Shown in pieces: positions 35,694 to 44,965 of a stretch of DNA of 64,000 nt (positions are counted from its first letter, which is position 1; every line of letters begins with the position of its first letter). This stretch comes from Pedobacter sp. (lineage in GTDB: Bacteria; Bacteroidota; Bacteroidia; Sphingobacteriales; Sphingobacteriaceae). The notes beneath the pieces are model-generated. The model was not told the origin of the DNA, made no database searches, and was given only the letters and a program-made list of their open reading frames with translations. Made by a program: the position numbers and the translations under genes. The stretch lies in the NCBI RefSeq assembly GCF_031119335.1, contig NZ_JAVHXT010000006.1, positions 1 through 64,000 on the forward strand, in the 5' to 3' direction.

Positions 35694-36698
35694 TTAACTT
35701 CTTATAATTAGTTTTGCAGGTATAACAATTTGTTGATCTGGCAATTTAGTTTTGGTTGCAAGTTGAGCTAATATCAATTGAATAATAGCTTCGGCAATTT
35801 CTTCAAGTGGCTGCTGAATAGTAGAGATGCTTGGGCTATGTAATTCGAAGGCCTCGTGATCATCATATCCAATGATAGAAAAACTATCATCAATTTTCTT
35901 GTTGAGATCTTTCAAAGCTTTTAACCCACTTATAGCTAGATAGTTTGTTGCAAACAAAACTGCATCTATTTCTGTGTTTTTCAACAGTTCTTTAATTTGT
36001 TTGATTGTGGTTGTTTCTGTTTGGTTAAATGGTATTTTTAAAACCAAGTTCTCCTGGTAAGGTAGTTCGTAATCTATGATAGATTTTTTATAGCCTTCGA
36101 AACGTTCTGTAATTTGTTGCACATCTATATCTGTAGTTACTAACGCGATATTTCGCTTACCATCCTTAATAAAACTCTCTATAGCTTGGTAAGAAGCTTC
36201 AAAATGATTGGCACCCACATAATTTGTATCGAGCTTCGGCAAATTTCTATCAAATAAAATTACGGGCTTGTTATCATTCAACAAATCTTGTATATCTTCT
36301 TCTATTCCCTTTATGGGCGATATGATATAAGCATCAACTTTTCTAACCTTGAAAAGATTGATGAGCTCTTTTGTTTTTTCAACGTTATTCTCTGTGCTCG
36401 AATAAATAATTTTATAGCCTTTTTTATAAGCTTTATCTTCTATTAAGCGAGCAATGCTTGAAAAGAAAGAGTTTGAAATGTCTTCAACTATTAAACCAAT
36501 GATATGAGAAGTACCCGTTCTTAAGCTGCGGGCCAGTTGGTTAGGTTTGTAGCCGCTATCTTTAATTATCTTTTGTACCTTTTTGATTACAGCATCGCTT
36601 ATGGCCTTTTCTTTTGCCTTACCATTAATTATAAACGAAACCGTTGTGATAGATACGTTGGCTTTAAGAGCAATATCTTTTATAGATAGCGTTTTCAT
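35694..36698 (-). CDS. LacI-family transcriptional regulator of PUL2
   Basis: A 334-residue regulator. Residues 1-50 form a LacI helix-turn-helix and hinge (SIKDIALKANVSITTVSFII, then QLARSLRTG). The rest is a periplasmic-binding-like sugar sensor (IIGLIVEDISNSFFSSIARL; SIIGYDDHEAFELHSPSIST). It starts 12 bp after the lpxB stop on the same strand, so it is likely transcribed from the housekeeping lpxB promoter. Three TAAAACGTTTTA palindromes nearby are its probable targets. The effector is unknown; a hexose or hexose phosphate is inferred. Confidence 0.9.
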   Translation of the reverse strand: MKTLSIKDIALKANVSITTVSFIINGKAKEKAISDAVIKKVQKIIKDSGYKPNQLARSLRTGTSHIIGLIVEDISNSFFSSIARLIEDKAYKKGYKIIYSSTENNVEKTKELINLFKVRKVDAYIISPIKGIEEDIQDLLNDNKPVILFDRNLPKLDTNYVGANHFEASYQAIESFIKDGKRNIALVTTDIDVQQITERFEGYKKSIIDYELPYQENLVLKIPFNQTETTTIKQIKELLKNTEIDAVLFATNYLAISGLKALKDLNKKIDDSFSIIGYDDHEAFELHSPSISTIQQPLEEIAEAIIQLILAQLATKTKLPDQQIVIPAKLIIRS

Positions 36699-36710
36699 AT
36701 TAGGATTAAA

Positions 36711-37823
36711 CTATTTTGATAAAGATAAATATTTAACAATCAATTTTGCGGTACGTTCTGAAGCTCCAGCTGTTCCCATCATCAAACTCAGCTCATCATA
36801 ATCATCTAACATCTGCGTTCTAGCCTGCCCCGAAATAATAAGCTTTAATTCAGCACTTACCTTCTCTTTAGAACAATCTTCCTGAATCAACTCTGTTACA
36901 ACTTTTCTATCTACAATTAAATTTACTAAAGATATGAAACGGATTTTGACCAACAGCCTAGCAATGGCGATAGAAATAGCACCACCTTTATAAACTACTA
37001 CCTGCGGCACCTTAAACAATGCAGTTTCCAAGGTTGCAGTACCTGATGCCACAACCGCAGCGTGTGCGTGGTGAAGTAAATCATAAGTTTGACTAAACAC
37101 CAAGGTTGCATTGCTTTTTCCTATAAATTGATGGTAATATTCGGCTGTAAACGTTGGCGCCGCAGCTATTACAAATTGGCAATCTTTAAATTCATCTATC
37201 ACACCTAACATCACCGGCAACAATCTTTCTATCTCCTGCTTTCTGCTGCCTGGCAAAAGTGCTATAATTGGTTTTTCGGTTAATCTATGTTGAGCTCTAA
37301 AATCTTGGTTAGGAGAGAAAGAAGAAATCTCATCCAACAAAGGATTTCCCACATAATCTACATCCATTCCCCAATCTTTATAAAAAGCTACCTCAAATGG
37401 CAAAATACAAAACATGTGGTCAACTATGCGTTTGATTTTGAGAACTCGCTTTTGGTTCCAAGCCCAAACTTTCGGTGAAATATAATAGCAGACCTTTATG
37501 CCATGCTGCTTCGCAAATTCTGCAATTTTCAAGTTAAAACCCGGAAAGTCAATTAATATTAAAACATCAGGCTGATAAGCTAGCAAATCTGCTTTGCAGG
37601 ATTTTAGGTTTTTTAGAATGGTGCGCAAATTGAGTAACACTTCCGTAAATCCCATAAAAGCCATATCCGCATAGTGCTTCACCAAATCTCCACCTTCGGC
37701 CTGCATTTTATCGCCACCAAAATACCTGAAACTAGCATTTGTATCTTCAGTCTTTAGCGCTTTCATCAAGTTGGCGCCATGTAAATCGCCAGAGGCCTCT
37801 CCTGCTATTAAGTAGTATTTCAT
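36711..37823 (-). CDS. lpxB: Lipid-A-disaccharide synthase
   Basis: A 370-residue GT19 glycosyltransferase of the lipid A pathway, joining UDP-diacylglucosamine and lipid X at the inner membrane. Family motifs are AGEASGDLHGANLM at the N-terminus, FPGFNLKIAEFAK, YYISPKVWAWNQKRVLKIK, YVGNPLLDE, LLPGSRKQEIERLLP and ASGTATLETALF. The length is normal. It lies downstream of surE and a small membrane protein on the same strand, an arrangement common in Bacteroidetes. lacI follows immediately. Confidence 0.96.
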   Translation of the reverse strand: MKYYLIAGEASGDLHGANLMKALKTEDTNASFRYFGGDKMQAEGGDLVKHYADMAFMGFTEVLLNLRTILKNLKSCKADLLAYQPDVLILIDFPGFNLKIAEFAKQHGIKVCYYISPKVWAWNQKRVLKIKRIVDHMFCILPFEVAFYKDWGMDVDYVGNPLLDEISSFSPNQDFRAQHRLTEKPIIALLPGSRKQEIERLLPVMLGVIDEFKDCQFVIAAAPTFTAEYYHQFIGKSNATLVFSQTYDLLHHAHAAVVASGTATLETALFKVPQVVVYKGGAISIAIARLLVKIRFISLVNLIVDRKVVTELIQEDCSKEKVSAELKLIISGQARTQMLDDYDELSLMMGTAGASERTAKLIVKYLSLSK

Positions 37824-37911
37824 TTTTTAGATATGCGTATTGAGATATGAGATTTGAGACAACAATTCATCACCCAAATTACAATTAAACAGTTAAAACA
37901 ATTAACCAACA

Positions 37912-38193
37912 TCAAGCTTCTTGTGCCACTTTATAAAAGAAAAAGGCAAATCCGTATAAAAAGGTAGCACTCACAATTCCTCTAATAATATTCTCTTTGT
38001 TGATGCTATTGAAATGCTTAACCCAGATCAAGTTTACGGCAACAGATGCAATTAACAGTAAATCTGCCTGTTTGAAAACGGTGGTATAGTGCATCAAGTA
38101 CCAAGCTATAGAACCTAAAACCACCGGACTAACCAAACCTATACCCAAGCCAATTAACACATGATTTTTTATTGATGAAAATAGTTTAGCCAT
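37912..38193 (-). CDS. Small membrane protein between surE and lpxB
   Basis: A 93-residue protein with about three hydrophobic segments (VLIGLGIGLVSPVVLGSIAW; ADLLLIASVAVNLIWV; GIVSATFLYGFAFFFY). I do not recognise a characterized family. It starts immediately after the surE stop codon with no gap and precedes lpxB by 88 bp, so it is part of that operon. The gene position seems conserved in Bacteroidetes, but no function can be inferred beyond membrane location. Confidence 0.75.
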   Translation of the reverse strand: MAKLFSSIKNHVLIGLGIGLVSPVVLGSIAWYLMHYTTVFKQADLLLIASVAVNLIWVKHFNSINKENIIRGIVSATFLYGFAFFFYKVAQEA

Positions 38194-39027
38194 TTACCCT
38201 AAATTTGTACCATCGGCACTTGATGTTTTCTTAGTTTGTGCAATGTTTCCGTTTAAATCCCAAGTATTTAGAATTTGGATGGCGTGATGGGCTGTTAAAT
38301 CAAATTGTACTGGTACCACCGAAGCATAGCCATGATCTAAGGCCCAAACATCTGTATCTTCACCTTTATCATAATTCTCAAAAACTCCCGTTAACCAATA
38401 ATAAGGTCTACGGTACGGATCTTGGCGCTCTTCAAAATCTTCTGCCCATTTAGCATTCGCCTGCCTGCAAATTTTAATGCCTTTGATTTGGTCACCTTTC
38501 GGAAAATTCACATTCAACAACGTTCCTTCTGGCAATCCCTTTTCTAAAACCTGTTCGGCAATTTGCTTGATGTACTTTTTGCAGTGCGAAAAATCAGCAT
38601 CTTGCGCAAAATCATCCATGGAAAAACCAATGGAAGGAATTTTCTCGATCGCCCCTTCTACCGCGGCCGACATGGTGCCCGAGTAAATCACATTGATGGA
38701 ATTGTTCAATCCGTGGTTAATGCCAGAAACACATAAATCTGGCTTTTTGCCTTTAAAAACCTTGTTAACTGCCAATTTTACGCAGTCAACCGGTGTTCCA
38801 GAGCATTTGTACATTTCAATTGGTGGATACAAATCGACCTTGTCAAAACGCAACGGTTTACCAATGGTGATGGCATGGCCCATACCCGATTGCGGGCCAT
38901 CTGGCGCTACCACAGTTACATTTCCTATCTCACTCATTACCTCAATCAGCGCTCTTATGCCAGTTGCGGTAATGCCATCATCGTTAACTACTAATATTGA
39001 AGGTTTAGTTTTCATCGTGTTACTCAT
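38194..39027 (-). CDS. surE: 5'/3'-nucleotidase SurE
   Basis: A 277-residue SurE-family phosphatase acting on nucleoside monophosphates. The metal site VVNDDGITATG is present at the N-terminus, and APDGPQSGMGHAIT, SGTPVDCVK, SGINHGLN and SGTMSAAVEG follow. I chose ATG 39027 (MSNTMKTKPS); ATG 39015 (MKTKPSILVV) is equally plausible. The frame is open to 39087, but the extra residues are atypical. First gene of the surE, membrane protein, lpxB, lacI run. Confidence 0.93.
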   Translation of the reverse strand: MSNTMKTKPSILVVNDDGITATGIRALIEVMSEIGNVTVVAPDGPQSGMGHAITIGKPLRFDKVDLYPPIEMYKCSGTPVDCVKLAVNKVFKGKKPDLCVSGINHGLNNSINVIYSGTMSAAVEGAIEKIPSIGFSMDDFAQDADFSHCKKYIKQIAEQVLEKGLPEGTLLNVNFPKGDQIKGIKICRQANAKWAEDFEERQDPYRRPYYWLTGVFENYDKGEDTDVWALDHGYASVVPVQFDLTAHHAIQILNTWDLNGNIAQTKKTSSADGTNLG

Positions 39028-39182
39028 TATTTGTATGAAGAAACTATCGCGGTTTATTATTTGATAATAACAATAAGGGGATGCCACGACGTTATCACAT
39101 CATCAAAAATACAAGAAAATATGCTAATCGCCTCAAATAACAGTTTTATTGGTGCAACATCTTTATAATACAATTGTCTTTG

Positions 39183-39190
39183 TATATTTG
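39183..39190 (+). promoter_or_regulatory. -7 promoter box of the M16 peptidase gene
   Basis: TATATTTG fits the Bacteroidetes TAnnTTTG box and ends 18 bases before the chosen ATG at 39209. A weak TTTA lies 17 bp upstream (39162-39165) in place of the -33 TTTG. Confidence 0.45.
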
Positions 39191-39208
39191 AGTCATAACT
39201 TATTTAAC

Positions 39209-42145
39209 ATGAAATTTAAACTTATACTATTTGTTTGTCTGCTCTTTGCAGGATCAAACTTGGTTGCTCAAAATGCCACGTACCAGTGGAAAACAGCAAC
39301 TGCCGGAGGTTATACCTACAAGTATGTAACCAACGACCCTTCTAAAACGCGTTTTTATACTTTAAAAAATGGATTGACGGTAATTTTGTCGCCAAACTAC
39401 AAAGAACCGAAAATTGAGTACCGCATGACCATTAGAGCTGGTAGCAATACCGACCCTAAAAATGCTACTGGCTTGGCGCACTACCTTGAGCACCTTTTAT
39501 TTAAAGGAACCGATAAATTTGGTACTGCAGATTGGGCAAAAGAGAAACCTTTGCTGGCTAAAATAGATGCCCTTTACGAAAAGTACAACAAAACTACAGA
39601 TCCTGCACAGCGTAAAGAAATCTATAAAGAAATCGATAAGGTTTCTGGCGAAGCATCTAATTTCTCTATTGCAAACGAATACGATAAAATGATGCAAGGA
39701 CTTGGTGGTAATTCTACCAACGCCCATACCTGGTACGAAGAAACGGTTTACAAAGAAGATTTTCCGTCTAACGTGACCGATAAATTCTTAACCATTCAAG
39801 CAGAGCGTTTCCGCAATCCGATTTTCCGTATTTTCCATACAGAGTTAGAAGCTGTTTACGAAGAGAAAAACAGAGGTTTAGATAACGACAGTTGGAAATT
39901 GGACGAGGAAATGATGGCGAAATTGTTTCCAACGCACAACTACGGACAACAAACGACCATTGGTACTATTGAGCACTTGAAAAATCCTTCGTTGGTAGAA
40001 ATTAGAAACTACTACAACAAGTACTATGTACCAAATAACATGGCTTTGATTTTAGCTGGAGATTTAAATCCGGATGAAATGATTAAGAAAGTTGACAAAG
40101 CTTTTGGCTATATGGTATCAAAGCCCTTGGCACTTTATAACCCTGCACCAGAAAAACCGTTAACTCAAATCCAAAAGGTTGATGTTTATGGGCCTAGTGC
40201 AGAAATTGTAGAAATCTACTACCGTGGTTTTGCCAATAATACCAAAGAAAGTTTAATGCTTGCTTTAATCAAAAGCATTTTAACCAATGGTAAAGCTGGT
40301 TTGTTCGATATCAACCTAAATAAAGCGCAAAAAGTATTGAGAGCCAATGCCACCTATCAGCAAATGAAAGATTATGGCGTTTTTAACTTATCTGCACAAC
40401 CAAAACAAGGACAGAGCTTAGATGAGGTGACCAAACTTTTGTTAGAGCAAATACAAGTGTTAAAAGATGGAAAATTTGATGATGAATTATTGAAAGCAAT
40501 TGTAGCTAACCAAAAATTAAGCTATTTACAAGCTTTCGATAGAAGCAGCAACAGAGCTGACATTCTCTCAAATCAGTTTGTGGCACATCGTGGCACCAAA
40601 TGGAACATGAGCTTGAGTGACATAGATGAAACCGCTAAAATCACTAAAGCACAGGTAATTGCTTTTGCCAACACCTTTTTTAAAGATAATTACGTAATTG
40701 GGTATAAGCACAAAGGTGAAGACAAAAACACCATCAAAGTGGAAAAACCTACAATTACGCCTATCAATGCTAATGCAGGTTTAACTTCTCCATTTGTTAA
40801 AAATATCTTGGAAGCACCAGTTAAGCCTCTTGCGCCGAAGTTCTTAGATTATCAAAAAGATATCACCTTTGGTAAATCTGGCATAGCCGAAGTTTTAACG
40901 ATCAAAAATACTGAAAACTCAATTTTTAGAATGAGCTATCGTTTTAATTTGGGTTCAAACAACTATAAGTTATTGCAGTACGCAGCGTCTTACCTTCCGT
41001 TTTTAGGTACTGATAAATATACAGCCGAAGAGTTAAGCAAGCAGTTTTATAACATTGCTTGTACATACAGTTTAAACGTGGGCCCGGAAACTACTACCAT
41101 TAACATTAGCGGTTTACAAGAAAACTTTGATAAAGCTGTTACTTTAGTAGAGCACATTTTCGCTAATGTAAAAGCTAACGATAAAGCATTGGCAGAGTTA
41201 AAAAGCAGTATTCTTAAATCAAGAGAAAATGCTAAATTGAATAAAGGTGCTATCATGAACGGTTTAACCTCTTATGCGCAATATGGAAAGTTAAATCCGT
41301 TTAATAATGTTTTAACTAATGACGAAGTGAAAAACATTAAAGCCGAAGATTTGATTTATACGCTTAAAAACTTAAACAACTACGAGCATGTAATTACTTA
41401 CTACGGACCAAAAGATTTAGCTGCATTTACAGCAAATATTCAAAAGGCACATGCTTTACCAAAGGAGTTCACACCTGCTGCACCGGCTAAAGTTTACACT
41501 TATGCTGTTCAAGATTCGAACAGAGTTTACTTTGCAAATTACGACATGGTACAGTCGGAAATTCGCTGGCTAAGAAACACAGGCTTGTACAATAAGGCAG
41601 ATGCCGCAACTATCGAGGTGTTCAACAATTACTTTGGTGGCGGTATGGGTTCTGTAGTTTTCCAAACTATTAGAGAGTCTAAAGCGTTAGCTTATTCTAC
41701 ATTTGCTACTTATGCATCGCCAGATAGAGCCGACAAGCAATACAGTATGGTGGCTTATGTAGGTAGCCAGGCAGATAAGATGAACGATGCCGTTGCTGGT
41801 ATGAATGAGTTATTAAACGTATTACCTAAGAGCGAAAAAACTTTCGAAGGTGCTAAAACAAATTTATTGAGCAATTACGAATCAGACAGAGTGTTAAAAG
41901 ACGCTATCTTTTCTTATTACTTTGCTGATAAAAAATTAGGTTACACTTACGATTCGAGAACAGATAGATACAAAGAAATTAAACCTATTACTTTCGATAA
42001 CATCAATGCTTTTCATCAGCAAAAAATAGCTAACCAACCTTACACTTATTTAATTGTTGCTTCTGATAAAAGAGTAAAACAAGAAGATATGGCTAAGTTT
42101 GGCACTGTTAAAACTTTAAACTTAGAAGAGATTTTTGGCTACTAG
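39209..42145 (+). CDS. M16-family zinc metallopeptidase (two-domain, periplasmic)
   Basis: A 978-residue insulinase/pitrilysin-type protease. I chose the start at 39209 because it gives a signal peptide (MKFKLILFVCLLFAGSNLVA) and lies 18 bp after a -7 box; the frame is open from 39149. The N-terminal half has the inverted zinc motif HYLEH (H91, E94, H95) and a later Glu region (YEEKNRGLDNDSW). The second M16 repeat lacks a zinc site, as usual, and has the late motif YFGGGMGSVVFQTIRESKAL. It probably degrades peptides in the periplasm. Monocistronic, with a strong terminator after it. Confidence 0.92.
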   Translation: MKFKLILFVCLLFAGSNLVAQNATYQWKTATAGGYTYKYVTNDPSKTRFYTLKNGLTVILSPNYKEPKIEYRMTIRAGSNTDPKNATGLAHYLEHLLFKGTDKFGTADWAKEKPLLAKIDALYEKYNKTTDPAQRKEIYKEIDKVSGEASNFSIANEYDKMMQGLGGNSTNAHTWYEETVYKEDFPSNVTDKFLTIQAERFRNPIFRIFHTELEAVYEEKNRGLDNDSWKLDEEMMAKLFPTHNYGQQTTIGTIEHLKNPSLVEIRNYYNKYYVPNNMALILAGDLNPDEMIKKVDKAFGYMVSKPLALYNPAPEKPLTQIQKVDVYGPSAEIVEIYYRGFANNTKESLMLALIKSILTNGKAGLFDINLNKAQKVLRANATYQQMKDYGVFNLSAQPKQGQSLDEVTKLLLEQIQVLKDGKFDDELLKAIVANQKLSYLQAFDRSSNRADILSNQFVAHRGTKWNMSLSDIDETAKITKAQVIAFANTFFKDNYVIGYKHKGEDKNTIKVEKPTITPINANAGLTSPFVKNILEAPVKPLAPKFLDYQKDITFGKSGIAEVLTIKNTENSIFRMSYRFNLGSNNYKLLQYAASYLPFLGTDKYTAEELSKQFYNIACTYSLNVGPETTTINISGLQENFDKAVTLVEHIFANVKANDKALAELKSSILKSRENAKLNKGAIMNGLTSYAQYGKLNPFNNVLTNDEVKNIKAEDLIYTLKNLNNYEHVITYYGPKDLAAFTANIQKAHALPKEFTPAAPAKVYTYAVQDSNRVYFANYDMVQSEIRWLRNTGLYNKADAATIEVFNNYFGGGMGSVVFQTIRESKALAYSTFATYASPDRADKQYSMVAYVGSQADKMNDAVAGMNELLNVLPKSEKTFEGAKTNLLSNYESDRVLKDAIFSYYFADKKLGYTYDSRTDRYKEIKPITFDNINAFHQQKIANQPYTYLIVASDKRVKQEDMAKFGTVKTLNLEEIFGY

Positions 42146-42164
42146 CTAAATCTTCAAGGCAATG

Positions 42165-42211
42165 AAACAAGCGGCATTCTTTCGGTAGGATGCCGCTTGT
42201 TTTATTTTTTA
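42165..42211 (+). terminator. Strong terminator after the M16 gene
   Basis: AAACAAGCGGCAT pairs with ATGCCGCTTGTTT over 13 bp around a loop containing TTTCGG, followed by TATTTTTT. It lies within 70 bp of the M16 stop, and the next gene starts 42 bp beyond. Confidence 0.85.
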
Positions 42212-42252
42212 CTATCTTAGCTATATCAGTAAAATCTCTCCAAATTAACCGT

Positions 42253-44625
42253 ATGCGCATATTCCTTCTCGTTGCCATCTTACTCTTTTTCGGTGGAAAA
42301 TTGATAGCTCAAGATCCTATGGCAAGCAAAATAGCTACTTACGGACAGGGAAAAGCAGACGACTTTTTGTTTATACACTATGACAAAAACGTATACGCAA
42401 ATAATGAGATGATTTATTTTACAGGATATCTGATTTCGCCAAATATTGCAGACCATAAAGTTTTATCGGTAGCTTTAATTAGAGATGCCGACAGTTTGGT
42501 AATACAAGAGCGTAAGTTTTTAATGGAGAGCGGGATTTCATTTGGCAGTTTAATAATTCCCGACAGTGTGTTAGTTGGCAATTATCATTTACTGGCCTAT
42601 ACCAATTTACTTTTAAATGGTAACCCAATGGCGATATTTAAACAGCCCATCACCATAAAAAGTGGCTTAGAACCAAATTACAAAGCTTCTTTGAAGATAG
42701 TAAAACCTGCAACAGCAATACAAAGCAACAATAGCGTACTCCTGTCGGTAACTTCTAACGACAATAGATTTCTACCCAAGCCAACCAGTGTAACTTATAG
42801 TTATAACGGAAAAACTCATCAAACTAAAACCGATGGCTTTGGACAAGTAGCCTTGCAACTTCCTATTTTAAAAAACGGAGATCAAAACCTGAAAATTAAG
42901 CTTAAGTACGAAAAAGATAGCAGCTTTATGAACATTGTGCTACCAAAGTCTAAATACAAGGCTTCGGTAAAGTTTTATCCAGAAGGGGGAAATATAATTG
43001 ATGGTTTAGTTAACAACATTGCTTGGGAAGTTAAGGATGAGCGAAATGCACCGATGCCTTTGAAAGCCATTCTTTACGAAAATGGTTTTGGCATAGATAC
43101 CCTAGAAACAAACAGTTACGGAATTGGTAAATTTAGGTTTTTACCAGCTAGCCAAAAAGAATATCATTTAAGATTGGTTCACTCCGAGTTAATAGACAGC
43201 AACTATTTTCTGCCTAAAACACTACAAGACGGTATTGCTTTAGAGGTGCGCAATGCCTTATCTTCAGACACGCTAAATTTTGTTTTGAGGACAACTAAAC
43301 CGCAAAACGTATTTGTTAGACTTCATAATTTTAGAGAAAGCTTTGTTTATGCACCAGTAGAGTTAACTAATCATCAACAAAATATCAAAATGCCTATAAA
43401 TTTTAAAGGGCTTGCCACTTTAACGGTCACAGATAGTTTAAATCGCCCGTTGGCAGAAAGAATGATATTTTGCAATTATGATGATACGAAGGCATTAATT
43501 GTTGCAACTGATCAAGAAAATTACCAAAAGAGAAAAAAAGTTGAGCTAAAAATCAACCTAGAAGATATCGAACAGGAAGCAATTGTTTCTATTGCCTGCG
43601 TACAAGAAAACAGAATAGAGCAGGGAAAAATGAATGATATCCAAAGTTATTACTACCTGCACAACCAGCTTGAACAGCTACCCGCAAGTATTTCTGGAAA
43701 CGCTTTGTTAAATAGCGCATACGTGAAAGATATACTTTTAGTGAAAGGTTGGCGAAAGTATTCGTGGGCAGAATTGTCGAATATGAAAGCTCCTACGAAA
43801 TTAAAGATTGATAGCCTAGTTCTTAGTGGCACGATTGTGAAAAGCAACAACAAACCAATTAACAAAAGTGTATCAATTACAAGTTTAGGAAATAACAACA
43901 TTGCTTTCATAAACACTGATGTGACAGGAAATTTCGACGTATCGCTTCCAGCAACATTAACTCCTTTTGATAAGAAACTATACTTATTTATCACAGAAAA
44001 CAATAGATTAAATTACCAAATAAACCTTAATGACGGATACTCAAACCTAAACAAGCGATTAGCAAAGTCATCATTTTCTTCTGTTTTTCAACTACCTTCT
44101 ACACTTGTAAATTCAGAAGAGCTAAAATTAACTTCAAAAGAAAAAGTGTTGCAACTTAGGGAGGTGGTTATCACCAAAGGGAAGGACGCCTTGTTTTCAG
44201 GAAAGTATGGTGCTAACGCCTGTGGAGATTACGTTTGCCTTTATAATATCTTAAATTGCCGAAACCACCCAGGAGATTCGAACAACACGCAGCCAATTCC
44301 AGGGCGACAATATATGTTAGACGGTGTAAAAATAACTTATCAGAAATGTTCAACAGAAGATGAAAAAATCGGCTACACGATGATCAATGGTCTATCTATG
44401 CATAAAGAATTTTATGTAGATAGCTACCAACAACCAGAGGAACCTGCCTATTTTTCTACCCTTTACTGGAATTATGCAATAGGAATTAGCAAAGGACAGA
44501 CCTCCACAATCGAATTTTATACAGGAGATATTACTAGTAGATTTAAAATTATTGTGCAAGGAATGAGCAAAAAAGATCTGATTTATCAAGAGCATAGCTT
44601 TAATGTAACAGACGATAAAAAATAG
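42253..44625 (+). CDS. MG2-like / carboxypeptidase-regulatory-like secreted protein
   Basis: A 790-residue protein with signal peptide MRIFLLVAILLFFGGKLIAQ. I chose the ATG at 42253; the frame opens at 42190, inside the preceding terminator. The N-terminal part resembles alpha-2-macroglobulin MG2-like domains (FLFIHYDKNVYANNEMIYFT). The mid part has beta-sandwich repeats and a carboxypeptidase-regulatory-like segment (LVLSGTIVKSNNKPINKSVS). A TonB-plug-like junction (LREVVITKGKDALF) follows, then a Cys-rich region (NACGDYVCLYNILNCRNHPG; QKCSTEDE), but there is no barrel. Such proteins are common in Bacteroidetes outer-membrane biology, with no assigned role. It stands alone between terminators. 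Confidence 0.7.
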   Translation: MRIFLLVAILLFFGGKLIAQDPMASKIATYGQGKADDFLFIHYDKNVYANNEMIYFTGYLISPNIADHKVLSVALIRDADSLVIQERKFLMESGISFGSLIIPDSVLVGNYHLLAYTNLLLNGNPMAIFKQPITIKSGLEPNYKASLKIVKPATAIQSNNSVLLSVTSNDNRFLPKPTSVTYSYNGKTHQTKTDGFGQVALQLPILKNGDQNLKIKLKYEKDSSFMNIVLPKSKYKASVKFYPEGGNIIDGLVNNIAWEVKDERNAPMPLKAILYENGFGIDTLETNSYGIGKFRFLPASQKEYHLRLVHSELIDSNYFLPKTLQDGIALEVRNALSSDTLNFVLRTTKPQNVFVRLHNFRESFVYAPVELTNHQQNIKMPINFKGLATLTVTDSLNRPLAERMIFCNYDDTKALIVATDQENYQKRKKVELKINLEDIEQEAIVSIACVQENRIEQGKMNDIQSYYYLHNQLEQLPASISGNALLNSAYVKDILLVKGWRKYSWAELSNMKAPTKLKIDSLVLSGTIVKSNNKPINKSVSITSLGNNNIAFINTDVTGNFDVSLPATLTPFDKKLYLFITENNRLNYQINLNDGYSNLNKRLAKSSFSSVFQLPSTLVNSEELKLTSKEKVLQLREVVITKGKDALFSGKYGANACGDYVCLYNILNCRNHPGDSNNTQPIPGRQYMLDGVKITYQKCSTEDEKIGYTMINGLSMHKEFYVDSYQQPEEPAYFSTLYWNYAIGISKGQTSTIEFYTGDITSRFKIIVQGMSKKDLIYQEHSFNVTDDKK

Positions 44626-44633
44626 CGTAAATG

Positions 44634-44664
44634 AAAAGGGCCTCAAAATTGAAGCCCTTTTTTT
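44634..44664. terminator. Bidirectional terminator between convergent genes
   Basis: AAAAGGGC pairs with GCCCTTTT, with an inner TCAA/TTGA stem, and is flanked by T-runs on both strands. It serves the MG2-like gene (plus strand) and csbD (minus strand); the csbD stop codon overlaps its end. Confidence 0.85.
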
Positions 44665-44848
44665 ATAATGATTTAATCCATTTCACTAATTCGTCCCTAC
44701 CTTTTCCAGTTTTTTGCTGAAGTCTACCTAAAAGCTCATCATCTTTTCCCTCCTCATACTTCAAATCGTCATCTGTTAAATCGGCGTAAGCCTGCTTAAC
44801 TTTCCCCTTAACTTCGTTCCACATTCCTTTTAATTCTAACTTATCCAT
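44663..44848 (-). CDS. CsbD-family stress protein
   Basis: A 61-residue hydrophilic protein of the CsbD family: [20 protein letters not shown] followed by [20 protein letters not shown] and [14 protein letters not shown]. These small proteins are induced by general stress in many bacteria, and their biochemical function is unknown. Transcribed convergently with the upstream plus-strand gene; its stop codon lies inside the shared terminator. Confidence 0.88.
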   Translation of the reverse strand: MDKLELKGMWNEVKGKVKQAYADLTDDDLKYEEGKDDELLGRLQQKTGKGRDELVKWIKSL

Positions 44849-44919
44849 GATTAAATGTTTTAAATATTTAATTGATTTAATTATAGAGTTAACAATAAAG
44901 ACTTCATATGGTTTGAAAT

Positions 44920-44946
44920 AAAAAAAGCCAGCAAACGCCGGCTTTG
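44920..44946 (-). terminator. Terminator after acs
   Basis: On the minus strand AAAGCCGGC and GCTGGCTTT pair (one G:T) around GTTT and are followed by a seven-base T-run. It lies 20 bp past the acs stop. Confidence 0.85.
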
Positions 44947-44965
44947 AAACTAATTGAATAAATAC

